64,000 nt of DNA. It comes from Ailurus styani (Eukaryota > Chordata > Mammalia > Carnivora > Ailuridae). The position numbers were made by a program, and so were the translations under genes. How positions within the stretch are numbered: position 1 is the stretch's first letter; every line of letters begins with the position of its first letter. The stretch lies in NCBI GenBank assembly GCA_002007465.1, contig LNAC01000018.1, positions 3,414,389 through 3,478,388 on the forward strand, read 5' to 3'. The notes under the pieces were generated by a model that was given only the letters and a program-made list of their open reading frames with translations, did not search any database and was not told where the DNA came from. Positions 51,566 through 61,665 of this stretch are shown in pieces.

Positions 51566-51690
51566 GTCGAGCTCCATGCTCAGCATGGTGTCTGCTTAAG
51601 ATTCTCTCTCCCTCTCCCTCTCCCTCTGCCCCTCCCCCCAGCATTCTCTCTCTCTCCCTCTCTAAAATAAATAAATCTTTCAAAGTATAA
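51479..51690 (+). mobile_element. CAN-SINE
   Basis: Head 'ggggcatctgggtggcacag', 'catccgactcttggtttcag', linker rich in CCCTCT, 'aataaataaatctttcaaa'. The same head is written at 51240-51329 because of the duplicated flank. Older subtype with the CGACTCTTGGTTTC segment. Confidence 0.9.
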
Positions 51691-51714
51691 ATACAAAATA
51701 ATTTTAAAAAATAG

Positions 51715-51860
51715 ATAAAACTGGTTCGTAGTGATGTGTTAAACACACACACCTACCATATAACCCAGCTATTCCATTTCTAGGTGCTTACCCAAAGGAA
51801 ACAAAAACATGTCCACGAAAAGACATGTATATGAATGTTCAAAAAATATTATACACATTA
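51715..51860 (+). mobile_element. L1 3' fragment
   Basis: 'ccatataacccagctattcc', 'tatgaatgttcaaaaaatat'. Confidence 0.7.
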
Positions 51861-52085
51861 GTATAATTATCATGAAGTCTATTTTAGAAGTGGTTAATGA
51901 GGTCACTCTAAAATAACATTATTTATTACGCATTTGTGCTTTGATGGATCCTTAGCTTAACATGGCTGTTTTCTTCAACCTATGATTGCTGGCTGAAACT
52001 CACAGAATACATTAAAGTATAATTTGAGCAAAACCAATACAACTACACTAAGAGAAATCAAAATGAAATGGAAAATTCTATCATG
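51861..52085. other. AT-rich sequence, no feature seen
   Basis: AT-rich; nothing recognised. Confidence 0.3.
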
Positions 52086-52089
52086 ATCC

Positions 52090-52500
52090 ACTTTTTTTTT
52101 TTTGACAAATCAACTCATTTATTTTTCCTCCTTCCCATCTGGTACTTGTCTGCATGCATAAAACATTTCTCCACAGTTGTAAAACTCCAGTTTGGGATTT
52201 GGCTTTTGAAAAACAATTGTAATACTATAAACTATTTTCCATATTGCTACTTAGTCTTCACAATGACTTTTAAATGACTGTGTTGTTTACTTTGCAGGTC
52301 TACCACTCTTTAAAATAGCTCCTATTGCTGGACTTCTATAGGTTTTTAAAAAATATCCTACTGGAAAAAATGTAGTTAATATCTTCATGTATAAAACATT
52401 TTCTTTCTTTTTTTTTTGGATTACTTCTTTGGGATAAATTCCTAGAAAAGGGATTATTGGATCAAAACATATGAACATTTCCATAGCTCTCAAAATGTAA
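52090..52500 (-). mobile_element. Old L1 3' fragment
   Basis: 'ctcctattgctggacttcta', 'gggataaattcctagaaaag', 'ggattattggatcaaaacat' in reverse order of an L1M 3' end. Confidence 0.6.
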
Positions 52501-52509
52501 TGCTAAATG

Positions 52510-54070
52510 GATTTCCATTCATTCATTCACCAAATATTTATTGAGCACTTTCTTCTTGCCAGACATTGACTAAGTATTAGGATTACAATGGTGAGGAAGA
52601 ATATACAGTCTGCATTCATAAGCTCTACTTTCTAGCTGGGGAGACAGACTCAATCAGGTCATTACACAGATGGATAAAATTATAGCCATGCTAAGCATTA
52701 CTAAGGAGACAGGCATGGGTCTGTAAAAGTATTTCATGGTGGAACCCTACGTTGGCTGGTGGTTAATGGAAGGATTTCCTAAGGAAAAAGTGATTGAGCT
52801 AAGGACTTAGGGATGACTAGGAGCTAATTAAACCAAAGGAGAGGAAAGAATAGCGTTCTGGACAGAGGGAACAGCACGTCCGAATGGGTTTTGGCAGAGT
52901 TAAGAAGACCACAATAGCTGGAGCTCAAAAAGCTGGGGGTGCCAGGGACAAGACCCAGGCAGGGCCTGTGGGTCATGTGAAGGGCGTTGGTCTTTATTCT
53001 GAGAGTGGTGGGACCCTCTTGAACTGGATGTGTGCTTCAAAATACTCATTCTGGCTGCAGTGCGTGATGGGAGGGAGTTTGAGCAGGGAGATGTGGTACC
53101 AACAGGCAGCTGCTGCAGTGGTCAAGACGGAAGATGATAGTTGCTTAGATGAAGAGAGTAGGAATAGAAATGGAGAGAAGTGGGTACAAGTAGGAAATGT
53201 CGAGGAGGTAAAATTGACAAAACTTAGTTGTAGATCTGATTTAAGACGTGTGGGGGAGAGGAAGGAAAAGGAAATAAGAATAATGGCTAGATTTCTGGTG
53301 TGAGGAACAGTATGAAAGTGGTGCTGACCACAGACACATGGAACAATGGAAGTGGACCAGAACTGGAGAAGGGTTTGTACATAAGGAATGCAAGGTGTCT
53401 TTGAGATAGGCAAGAGGAGCTGTCAATTGGCGGTTGGACCATGGGTCTGAAAGCCAGACCAGAATTTGGGTCAGAACCATGAACTTATGAACTGGTCATA
53501 TGCACGGATAGGGACTAAAGCCACAGGTGTGGAGGAGCTTATCAAAGGAGAAAGATTGAGGGTGAATGGGGTCTAGAGCAAGTGAGTGAGGAACTCCCAC
53601 TTTCATGGCCAGGTAGAGGAAGACAACTGGACAAGAAGACTGAAAGAGATATGGGAGGAGAACCAGGAGGACATGATGTCACAGAAGCCAAGGAAAAAGT
53701 ATTTCGGGAAGGGGAAATGGGTCGCTAGTGTCAAGTGCTGCCGGGGAGTCCCAGAAAATGGATTCAGATCAATGGTGGACCTTGGCAAGACCTTTAATGA
53801 TGGTGACTAGCAGAAGAGAGAAATGGCTAGGATGTAAGGACAGGGGGATGGCATGTCCATACACCCCGTTCTGGAAGGGTTGATGAGACAGGGATGTAGG
53901 AGGACAGCTGGAGGAAGTGGAGTGAGAGGTTGAGGGATGGTTTTTGGTTTTGTATTTCTTTCTAGAAAGGAAGACTTGTGTGTATGCTGAACGCGGATGG
54001 GAGAACTTGGGTTGAGAGCAAGCAGGTAAATGTCAAGAGAGAAGTGACCATCCATAACCCAGTCCCTGAG
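52510..54070 (+). mobile_element. Unnamed ancient repeat, longest copy
   Basis: About 1.55 kb of diverged sequence: 'caccaaatatttattgagca', 'aagctctactttctagctgg', 'gttctggacagagggaacag', 'tactcattctggctgcagtg', 'gcagctgctgcagtggtcaa', 'ggaggagaaccaggaggaca'. Similar word order recurs at 60.85-61.43 kb and in pieces elsewhere. It looks like an old mammal-wide element; I cannot name it. A 139-codon frame on each strand crosses 52884-53413; neither is recognisable. Confidence 0.55.
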
Positions 54071-54138
54071 TAGGCGGGAGGGGATAAGATCTGAAACACT
54101 GGTGGAGAGATTGACTTTGGGTAGAAGGAACACCTCCT

Positions 54139-54343
54139 GGGCGCCTGGGTGGCTCAGCGGTTTAAAGCCTCTGCCTTCGGCTCAGGTCATGATCTCAGGG
54201 TCCTGGGATCGAGGCCCACATCGGGCTCTCTGCTCGGCAGGGAGCCTGCTTCCTCCTCTCTCTCTGCCTGCCTCTCTGCCTGCTTGTGATCTCTCTCTCT
54301 CTGTCAAATAAATAAATAAAATCTTTAAAAAAAAAAAAAAAAA
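54139..54343 (+). mobile_element. CAN-SINE, mustelid-type, young
   Basis: Head 'ggcgcctgggtggctcagcg', 'gtttaaagcctctgccttcg', linker 'tctctgcctgcctctctgcc', tail AAATAA and about 18 A. Perfect 16-bp target-site duplication agaaggaacacctcct at 54123-54138 and 54344-54359. Confidence 0.98.
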
Positions 54344-54599
54344 AGAAGGAACACCTCCTTTCCTGTAACAGGGCTATACCCATTTATACAACCTCCAAGG
54401 AGGACTTAGAGGAGCCAGCATTTGATTTAATGCTCTGCTGCTGTGGTCTTGAGATTATTAATAATTTTTGAACAAGAGACCCCACATTTTCAATTTATAC
54501 CAGGCCTGCAAATCACACAGCTGGTCCTGCTTCCAACAATATCAGAGCTATTCCTTTCCCCAGACCTCACTGGAATGGAATATAATCACCTAAACCTTT

Positions 54600-54780
54600 T
54601 TGTTACGGCTTTCATTTAATAGGTGGAAATTATGTGCGCCTCAGTTGTTTTAATTTGCATTTCTTTGACTACTGGCCAGGTTGACTGTTTCCTCATGCCT
54701 GTTTACTAACCAAATTCCTTTTTGTGTGAACCAGCCCATGTCCTTTGTCCATTTATGGTGTTTTCAAATGCCATAAAACA
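54600..54780 (-). mobile_element. Old L1 3' fragment
   Basis: 'ttttaatttgcatttctttg', 'catgcctgtttactaaccaa', 'tgtcctttgtccatttatgg'. Confidence 0.7.
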
Positions 54781-54984
54781 GTCTCCTATGTGGGAATGAA
54801 GCACAAATTTATTGAAATGCATGGGGAGAGAGTTTGTAATAAAAACAGTATGGGGATCCAAGGAGGAAGGCCCAGGCCAGGGGAGCCTTGGGAAGAAAAG
54901 TTCCTCCCTGTCACTGCAATCCCACTGGTACGCGTCCATGGACACATCCAGACATTCCTTCAGTCCCCAGTCTGAATGTGGGAA

Positions 54985-55255
54985 CTCACCATGCTGTGCT
55001 TTGCCTGAGCTGTTTCCCCCGCCCGGAGTGCCCTTTTCCCCTTGACTTCCCCATCACTAGACTCACTGCATTCTATTCATGTTGCCCTTCAAACATACCC
55101 ATATCACAGTTTACTGTAATTATCTGTCTTCTGTCTGTTTCCCCTTCTGGGCCATGAGCTACAAGTGACCTCTCCTCCCCACAATGCCTCGCATGGAATC
55201 TGCACATGCCAGGTGCTCAACTTCCATGGGCAAGTGAATGAAATCAACTGATGAA
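54985..55255 (+). mobile_element. L2 LINE 3' end
   Basis: 'gcccggagtgcccttttccc', 'gggccatgagctacaagtga', 'gccaggtgctcaacttccat'. Confidence 0.75.
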
Positions 55256-55465
55256 TGGTTTGTATATGAAGCTCTCTGGACGGATTGCTTCTCCTCCCCA
55301 GTTCTTTCACCCTTGACCACATCTGAGCATGTCCCACCTGGGACACCAACTTTAAGGACTGAAGAGCAAGGCCCCCAGCTAGCAAGGGAACGAGGACAGT
55401 GTCATCAGATATCTGAAAGATGACTGGATTCTCATCATGATAGAGGGGCAGATGGGTGGGACATT
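55256..55465. other. Unique sequence
   Basis: Nothing recognised. Confidence 0.3.
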
Positions 55466-55469
55466 GGAA

Positions 55470-55660
55470 CTCGCATGTGCTCAAATCCAGCTCTGTCACT
55501 AGCTGTGTAATCAGGGCAGATGGCTTAACTCCCCAGTCTCTGTATCCATTGAAAGGGACTGGCTTATTTTACAGGGTGCTGGGAGAATGAAGTGAGATGA
55601 ACTATTGAAGACCACATAGCCCAGCACCTGGCGTGGGGTAGGTGCTCATTCATCCAGAGC
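55470..55660 (+). mobile_element. MIR SINE
   Basis: 'tcaaatccagctctgtcact', 'agctgtgtaatcagggcaga', 'agcccagcacctggcgtggg', 'gtaggtgctcattcatcc'. Confidence 0.85.
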
Positions 55661-56150
55661 TGATTTAGAAAGCTGCCCTGTGGATACCTCTACAGTGGAA
55701 CCAGTGGGTGGGAGATACAAGAAAAAAAGATTCCAGCTACAACTTTCCAACCGTAAGGGCTGGCCAAAGATGGGAAGGGCTTGTTGGAAGAGAGAAGCTC
55801 CCTATCAGTAGAGATACAAACATAAAGACAGATATTGTAAGGGGGATTCAAGCATCACGTTGCAAGTTGGACTAAGTTGTTGTTAGGTGCCATCCAACCT
55901 TAAGGAGCTTGGATTCTGTGACTGATACTGGAAAGTCCACCATAGTCGACATTGATTGGGTGCCCTCAAGTATCTGTTCTCCCTCTTCTTCTTTCTAAAA
56001 GGCCTGTAGCCTCCTTACCAAGTCTATCAGTTCATTTTATCCTCCAGTCACAGAAATGGGTTCGGAAATAGGCATTTCAAGCCTAGAAGATACAAAGAGG
56101 TGTTTGCTTGAGGCTCTAGAGTAGCACTGTACTCACTCACCTAGGAGCTA
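55661..56150. other. Unique sequence with a weak MIR-like piece
   Basis: 'gccatccaaccttaaggagc' at about 55888 recalls the degraded element near 26880. Otherwise nothing seen. Confidence 0.3.
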
Positions 56151-56157
56151 CCAAATA

Positions 56158-56218
56158 AAGAGAAAGAGAGAGGACATGAACAAGAGAGAGGGAGAAAGAG
56201 TGAGAGAGGGAGAGTGAC
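56158..56218 (+). repeat. GA-rich low-complexity tract
   Basis: Purine-rich GAGA/GAGG run. Confidence 0.8.
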
Positions 56219-56235
56219 AATTAGTCTTAGCATAC

Positions 56236-56418
56236 GGTTGTCAGATGAAATACAGGGCACCCTGTGAAATCTGAATTTCAGAACAGCAACAAATAATTTT
56301 TTAGTTAAATATGTCCTAAATATTGCCTGAGACATTCTCATAGTACAGGGAAGTAGTCATTGTTAATCTGAAACTTGACTAGACATCCTGTCATTTTTTC
56401 CTGCTAATTCTGACAACC
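56236..56418. mobile_element. Palindromic MITE-like DNA element
   Basis: 183 bp with perfect 10-bp terminal inverted repeats, ggttgtcaga (56236-56245) and tctgacaacc (56409-56418). The arms continue as imperfect inverted repeat ('gaaatctgaatttcaga' against 'taatctgaaacttgacta'). No transposase. Type seen widely in mammals as a short palindromic DNA transposon; I do not assign a name. Confidence 0.75.
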
Positions 56419-56638
56419 CAACGATTCCGTGGAGGACAGAAAAGAGAGACCAGAAAGAAACTTGATTCCTGGTGACATCACTGAGCCACTGGATCAAGCT
56501 TTGCCTGAAGCCAACACTTTTGAAATTTTCATGTACACAAACCAATAATTTGTCTTTGTTGTTCAACTAGATTTGAGACTAGTTTCAGTCCTCAGGACCT
56601 TCCTTGTCCTAATGGGTTTATCAAAAGCTCAAAGTTTT

Positions 56639-56834
56639 TTTTTTAAAGATTTTATTTATTTATTTGACAGAGAGAGAGAGAGATTACAAGCAGGCAGAGA
56701 GGCAGGCAGAGAGAGAGGAAGAAGCAGGCTTCCTGCCGAGCAGAGAGCCCGATGCGGGCCTCTGTCCCAGGACCCTGAGACCATGACCTGAGCCGAAGGC
56801 AGAGGCATTAACCCACTGAGCCACCCAGGCGCCC
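56639..56834 (-). mobile_element. CAN-SINE, mustelid-type, young
   Basis: Reverse SINE: 'gattttatttatttatttga', 'caggcagagaggcaggcag', 'gcgggcctctgtcccaggac', 'gagccacccaggcgccc'. Perfect 16-bp target-site duplication aaaagctcaaagtttt at 56623-56638 and 56835-56850. Confidence 0.98.
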
Positions 56835-56954
56835 AAAAGCTCAAAGTTTTGATCTTATCAGGATACAGATCTTGTTAGGAGAAGGCTTGCTTGGCATTCT
56901 TAGTCTGGCTCCCCTACTCAGGAACTTCCGCAGGGCTCTATCCCTTTCCTGCAA

Positions 56955-57516
56955 TGTTAATTTTATGTGTCAACTTGACAGGCCCATGGGGTGCCCAGAT
57001 ATTTTATTAAACATTATTCTGGGTGTGTCCGTGTGGGCGTTTTCAGACAAGATGAACATTTGAATCAATAGACTAAATAAAGCAGATTACACTCCCCAAC
57101 GTGAGTAGACCTCATCCAATCCATCGAAGGCCTGAATAGAACAAAAGTGCAGGGTAAATGAGAATTTGCTCTCTACGCTTGCCATTGAGCTGGTGATTGG
57201 TGTCCTCCTGCCTTCGGATGTGGACACAGACTGGAGGTCACGACAGTGGCTCTTCCGGTTCCTGGGCTTATGGACTCACACTGAAACTATCCCATAGGCT
57301 CTGCTGGGTCTCCAGCTTGTTGCCTGCACATCACAGGACTTCTTAGCTCCCATAACCACGTGAGCCAATTCCTTATTATATATACAACACTGTGTGTGTG
57401 TGCACTCGCGCGTGTGCACATATACACACACACGTATATATCTCCTGTTAATTCACATATATGCACACACACATTTCCTACGAATTCTGTTCCTTTGGAG
57501 AACCCAGACTAATACA
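56955..57516 (+). mobile_element. Solo LTR-like element
   Basis: About 560 bp starting 'tgttaattttatgtgtcaac' and ending 'gagaacccagactaataca', with TG...CA ends. Internal words 'catggggtgcccagatattt', 'cgtgagccaattccttatta'. It fits a common mammalian LTR-type repeat. No target-site duplication seen, so it is old or edges are off. A GT/CA array (57391-57470) has grown inside. Confidence 0.6.
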
Positions 57517-58460
57517 CTCCTCTGCTCAGACAAGCATCCCTGCAGACACTCGCTAGGCTAACTCTGTCTTTATTTTTAGAATGAGACCTTTACGAGAAGC
57601 ATAGTTTTGTCTTCGGCTTCCTTTCCCCCCACCCGAAGCGGTCTGAGCTGAGGCCAGCTCCCTCCGAGAAGTCATCACCACCTGGTGGGTGCTGCAGCCT
57701 CAGCCCTGAACACAGACTGGCCAGTGTCTGCTTGGCTCCAGGGCAGTGAGGAACTGCCTCGGAACCAACAGAAAACTGACCGGCTTGTTTTGCTTTGGGA
57801 GCAGAAGAAACCGGCTCCTTTTAATTCTCAATGGCCAGGCTTGGAAATCGAGCTTGCCAGAAGAGAGGAAGGGGGCAGAAAAGCAGTCCTTTGGGGGAGG
57901 CTCTGGCCAGGACATTCAAAAGGCAGGATTTTGCTGGAAACTGTGCTCTCTAGCCAAGACCAGGTGGAAAGATCAACTTGGGCTTTATGAATTAGTCCCT
58001 TCATTTTTCTGGTTCTGCTTTTCCTTGTCTGTAAAACAGTTGGGGCCATCAGGCTGCATCATGCATATGTCAGGGCCCAGGGCCCAAGAAAATGATATGG
58101 GGTCCCAGTTGGGACCTTGGCCTTGGGCCTGAGGCAGGGGCTGGGTCAAGGGCAGGGGGAATAAGCCAGGCGTGAAGCAAGCACAAGTACACGAATAATG
58201 GCCACAACTCTGAAATCAGCCGACACATGGTAACGGGCTGGGCACAACTGCGCTGATTTCAACAGCCCCGTGACCCACCTCCCTCCGTGTCTGGCCTTCC
58301 TTTGCCCAGCTCCTAATGCTCAACTCCATTTACAATCCCACAGATCTCGCGTTTGGCATCGAGGCACGTTGGTTGCAACATCTTGCGTCCTCTAAGGACG
58401 CTGACTTCGATCTTCTCTTTGGCCCTTCCTGCTTTAGTCCTCCTCAGGTAAGATACCCCC
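57517..58460. other. Unique interval
   Basis: No repeat recognised except a partial MIR-like 'ctgtaaaacagttggggcca' at about 58031. Overlapping frames of 101 and 128 codons in different phases have no domain. Confidence 0.35.
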
Positions 58461-58464
58461 ACCC

Positions 58465-58860
58465 TGAAGGATTAGTTAGGTATTGCTGCTGTGAAAAATA
58501 GACCCAAACATATCATGAGTGAAGAGAAAAGAAGTTAATTTCAGTCTAGGGCACTTATAGCTTGGGTCCAGATGTGGTGAACGTGGAGACATTCTTGTCC
58601 ACGTAGTCAGAGATCGCCACTGATGGTGGCCATGCCATCTTTAAAATGGCTTCCAAAGTCATGCCAGTTGACCAACAGGAAGAGAGTGGCAGGCCTTTAT
58701 TGGTCAGGCCTGGAAAGAGCGCTCCTCTGTCACTCTTCACTGATCGGAACCATGTTGCCTGGCCTCACCCAACTCCAAGGATGGAGTCTAGCTGGGACCC
58801 CAGGAAGAGGCGGCAGTGGGCTTGGTGAACCACTAGCCAGTCTCTGCCAAGCCCGACTTC
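58465..58860. mobile_element. LTR-like fragment (weak)
   Basis: 'gttaggtattgctgctgtga', 'agagatcgccactgatggtg', 'atgccagttgaccaacagga' loosely resemble an ERVL/MaLR-type LTR. Low certainty. Confidence 0.3.
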
Positions 58861-59215
58861 AGCCCACTGGCATCTCTGGTAGCCTGGGCTCATGGCCCAC
58901 CTTGGCTCAGATGCTGGGCCCAGCCTAGGGTTCCTGAAACTCCTCTGACTGGAAATGGGAGTGGTTTGGGATTTTTGGGAAGTGTCATTTCTATCTCGGA
59001 TGGATTAAGTGGAAGGGTGTGGAGCAGTGAGCTGGGCAAGACGTGGCACCAGGGCCTTCACCATGGTCACAAATCGCCACCATGAACCACATGCCCCCCA
59101 GGCCTACGGACTCTCTCTTTCCCTGCACGGGGAGGACAGTCATGGGGACGAGCTGGCTGGTGGGCTCCCCGGAAGGAAGTGTTTCTCAGTCCCATGGCTC
59201 TGTCATTTCCTGGGA
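58861..59215. other. Unique sequence
   Basis: Nothing recognised. Confidence 0.3.
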
Positions 59216-59217
59216 AG

Positions 59218-59218
<1 letters not shown>

Positions 59219-59251
<33 letters not shown>
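59219..59251 (+). repeat. (GT)n microsatellite
   Basis: About 16 uninterrupted GT units. Confidence 0.95.
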
Positions 59252-59253
<2 letters not shown>

Positions 59254-59254
59254 G

Positions 59255-59400
59255 CTCACTGCACAAAATAATCACAATACAGAGGTATTATTATCTTCAT
59301 GTGACAGGTGAGAAAACTGAGGCTCAGAGAAACTGTGATTTTTCTAGGTGCAAATTGTAAGCCAGGGTTTGGAAACAAGTCGTCGGGCTCCATATCCCAA
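59255..59400 (-). mobile_element. MIR SINE
   Basis: 'attatcttcatgtgacaggt', 'gagaaaactgaggctcagag', 'gtaagccagggtttggaaac'. The GT repeat abuts it. Confidence 0.8.
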
Positions 59401-59559
59401 GCTTCTTTCCCTACGTCATGCTCTTTTCTTCCTTCTGTCTCCCACATGTCCTTCCATCTAACACAATGCCACCTCCCCATGTAGCCGACTGCTCTGATCT
59501 CAGAATGCTCGTTGTCCCTCACGCGTGACTCTTTGGAGTCTGCCTTGGGGATAGGACCC

Positions 59560-59685
59560 TTTTGTGTGTTTTGTTCCCTTTGTAAGCCTCTTGAGGGCAG
59601 AGACGATGCCAAATTCCCCTCTGAACCCCTCCCTCTAGAAAGCAACCGCATATACTTATCCATCCAGTGAATGAATACTTTAGTC
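59560..59685 (+). mobile_element. L2-like 3' fragment
   Basis: 'gtaagcctcttgagggcaga', 'ccatccagtgaatgaatac'. Confidence 0.55.
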
Positions 59686-60025
59686 AGAGAATTCTTGAAT
59701 TCAGTTAAATGGAAAATCTAAGCCAACCATGAAAGAAAGATCAAAGGACAATTTATATAAACGACACACACTTGCCCCTGTATTTTCTCTTCACACCCCG
59801 TTCCCTTCTCTCATCTCCTGGTTTTCCCGGGCCGCCTTCCATCAGGCGTGGCTCATTCACTCTGGCTAGAGAACTTCCTAACGTTCTGTTTATTATTACT
59901 AGTAGTAGCAGTAGTACTATTACTATGAATAGCTGCAATATATAGAGCCTCTGAATGGTCCATGAATGTAGGGCCTGTGTAGCCCCTAGGCCTTAGCACA
60001 GGGCCCGCTGGCTATATGTTCTCTC
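59686..60025. other. Unique sequence
   Basis: Holds a short imperfect AGT-type trinucleotide run at about 59898-59925; otherwise nothing seen. Confidence 0.35.
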
Positions 60026-60027
60026 TT

Positions 60028-60210
60028 AATTTTTTTTTAAAGATTCATTTATTTATTTGAGAGAGAGAGAGAGAGCAGGAGGAGGGGCAGGGGGAGAGGG
60101 AGACAAGTAGACTCCCTGCTCAGTGGGGCACCCCACACAGGGCTCGATCCCAGGACCCTGAGCCAAAATCAAGAGTCGGACACTTAACGAACCGAACCAC
60201 CTAGGCGCCC
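60028..60210 (-). mobile_element. CAN-SINE, older subtype
   Basis: Reverse SINE: 'aaagattcatttatttattt', GAGAGA linker, 'gggctcgatcccaggaccct', 'aagagtcggacacttaacg', 'accacctaggcgccc'. Contains the GAGTCGGA segment of the older subtype. No clear target-site duplication. Confidence 0.9.
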
Positions 60211-60269
60211 TTCCTTGCATGCATTCAATATGCATTTTACAGATAAATGAATACACTTGTTTGGTACCA

Positions 60270-60485
60270 GGTGTTCGGACAGAGTCTTGTAATTTATTAC
60301 CTTTAATTTTCAAAGCCACCTAGCAAGGAAATTACTCTCAGCATTATTTTATAGATAAGGAAACTGAGGCACAGGGAGGCCAACTAATTTGCCCAAGGTC
60401 ACACAGATAAAATGCCACTGAGCCCAGGTGCTAGCCAGGGCCCATCGGACCCGAGGGTCCACCTTTGTGTTATTCGATCCCACTC
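60270..60485 (-). mobile_element. MIR SINE
   Basis: 'tcagcattattttatagata', 'aggaaactgaggcacaggga', 'aatttgcccaaggtcacaca'. Confidence 0.88.
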
Positions 60486-60647
60486 TCTTTCTTTCCTTTA
60501 CCTACTCACTCGGGAGTAATTCTGGACTTCTAATCGTCGTGGGTGACGCCACAGAGGGATGAATGGGGCTCATGGTGCAGCCATCAAGACAGATGGCAAG
60601 CCAGTGAATGCCCAGTTAGATGCCCACTTTAAAGTATGGTACGCACC

Positions 60648-60832
60648 CGGGCGCCTGGGTGGTTCAGTGGGTTAAGCCTCTGCCTTCGGCTCAGGTCATG
60701 ATTCCAGGGTCCTGGGATCGAGCCCCGCATTGGGCTCCTTGCTCAGCAGGGAGCCTGCTTCCTCCCCTCTCTCTGTCTGCCTCTCTGCCTACTTATGATC
60801 TCTGTCAAATAAATAAATAAAATCTTTTTTTA
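60648..60832 (+). mobile_element. CAN-SINE, mustelid-type
   Basis: Head 'gggcgcctgggtggttcagt', 'gggttaagcctctgccttcg', linker 'ctgcctctctgcctacttat', tail 'aaataaataaataaaatct'. 17-bp target-site duplication (aaaRtatggtaMgcacc) at 60631-60647 and 60833-60849 with two mismatches. Confidence 0.96.
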
Positions 60833-60849
60833 AAAATATGGTAAGCACC

Positions 60850-61430
60850 ATGAGGGGAGAGAGTAGAATGCTGGGAGGGACTTTCTTGGCTCGGGTGGTG
60901 GGGAAAGCCTCTCTGAAGCTTCGACTTGATGGATGAGACATAGCAAGGAGCTAGCTTCTTGGTGAAGAGAGGGTGTTCTGGGCAGTGGGAACAGTAGTGG
61001 GGTAGGCTCCGAGGCAGGAAAATAGTGGGCACAGAGAGAAACAGAGAGAAGGCCAGCGTGACAAGCTGTGGTCCAGAGGCTCATGGATGCAGAAGAGCTG
61101 TAAGCTACGGATGGTGGCAGGGCTGCTGGGCGAGGAACTGAGTGCCATGGCGGATGCCGGAAGAGTTTTAAGCAAGAGAACCAGTGAGTAGATGGCTGGA
61201 GACTAGAGAGGAAAGGGGAAGGAGGCCATTGCGATAGTCCCACAAAGAGAACAAGGTGGTTTGAACTGGGGAGAGGAAGTGAAGGTGCAGAGCGGGGCTC
61301 CTTGATGGAGCCCTTGCAGAGGAGTCGGACTTCCATGTGTGGCTGGGGCCTGGGTTCAATCTGGCCCACATGAAGAGGAGGAGACCTGGACTAGGCTTTC
61401 CAAGACTTCCGAGGAAGAAACTCAAGTTTA
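60850..61430 (+). mobile_element. Unnamed ancient repeat, second long copy
   Basis: 'gtggggaaagcctctctgaa', 'gagggtgttctgggcagtgg', 'aagcaagagaaccagtgagt', 'ggaggccattgcgatagtcc' run in the same order as in 52.74-53.13 kb. A 179-codon frame on the minus strand (60830-61369) is the antisense of this repeat, not a gene. Confidence 0.5.
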
Positions 61431-61637
61431 TCCCATCAAGTCAAAGCAGTTGCGTTTGCATTTGGAGCATGTGTGATGAAGGGTACTCAAGTGAAGGCTG
61501 GTTCTGCCTGTGAAGGTGTGATCACTACAGAATAAGAGCATGGCTAAGGCCACCATGTCCCATCGGACGGAAAGACAGGTCAGCCGTCTGCTCCTCAGGA
61601 TGAGCCAGACCAGAAGGAAATGCTGGAAGGAGGTTAA
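61431..61637. other. Unique sequence
   Basis: Nothing recognised. Confidence 0.3.
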
Positions 61638-61665
61638 AACACACACACACACACACACACACACA
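61638..61665 (+). repeat. (CA)n microsatellite
   Basis: About 13 CA units. Confidence 0.95.

Noticed and set aside
60830..61369. 179-codon minus frame with signal-like hydrophobic stretches
   Set aside because: Antisense of the unnamed ancient repeat also present at 52.5 kb, not a gene.
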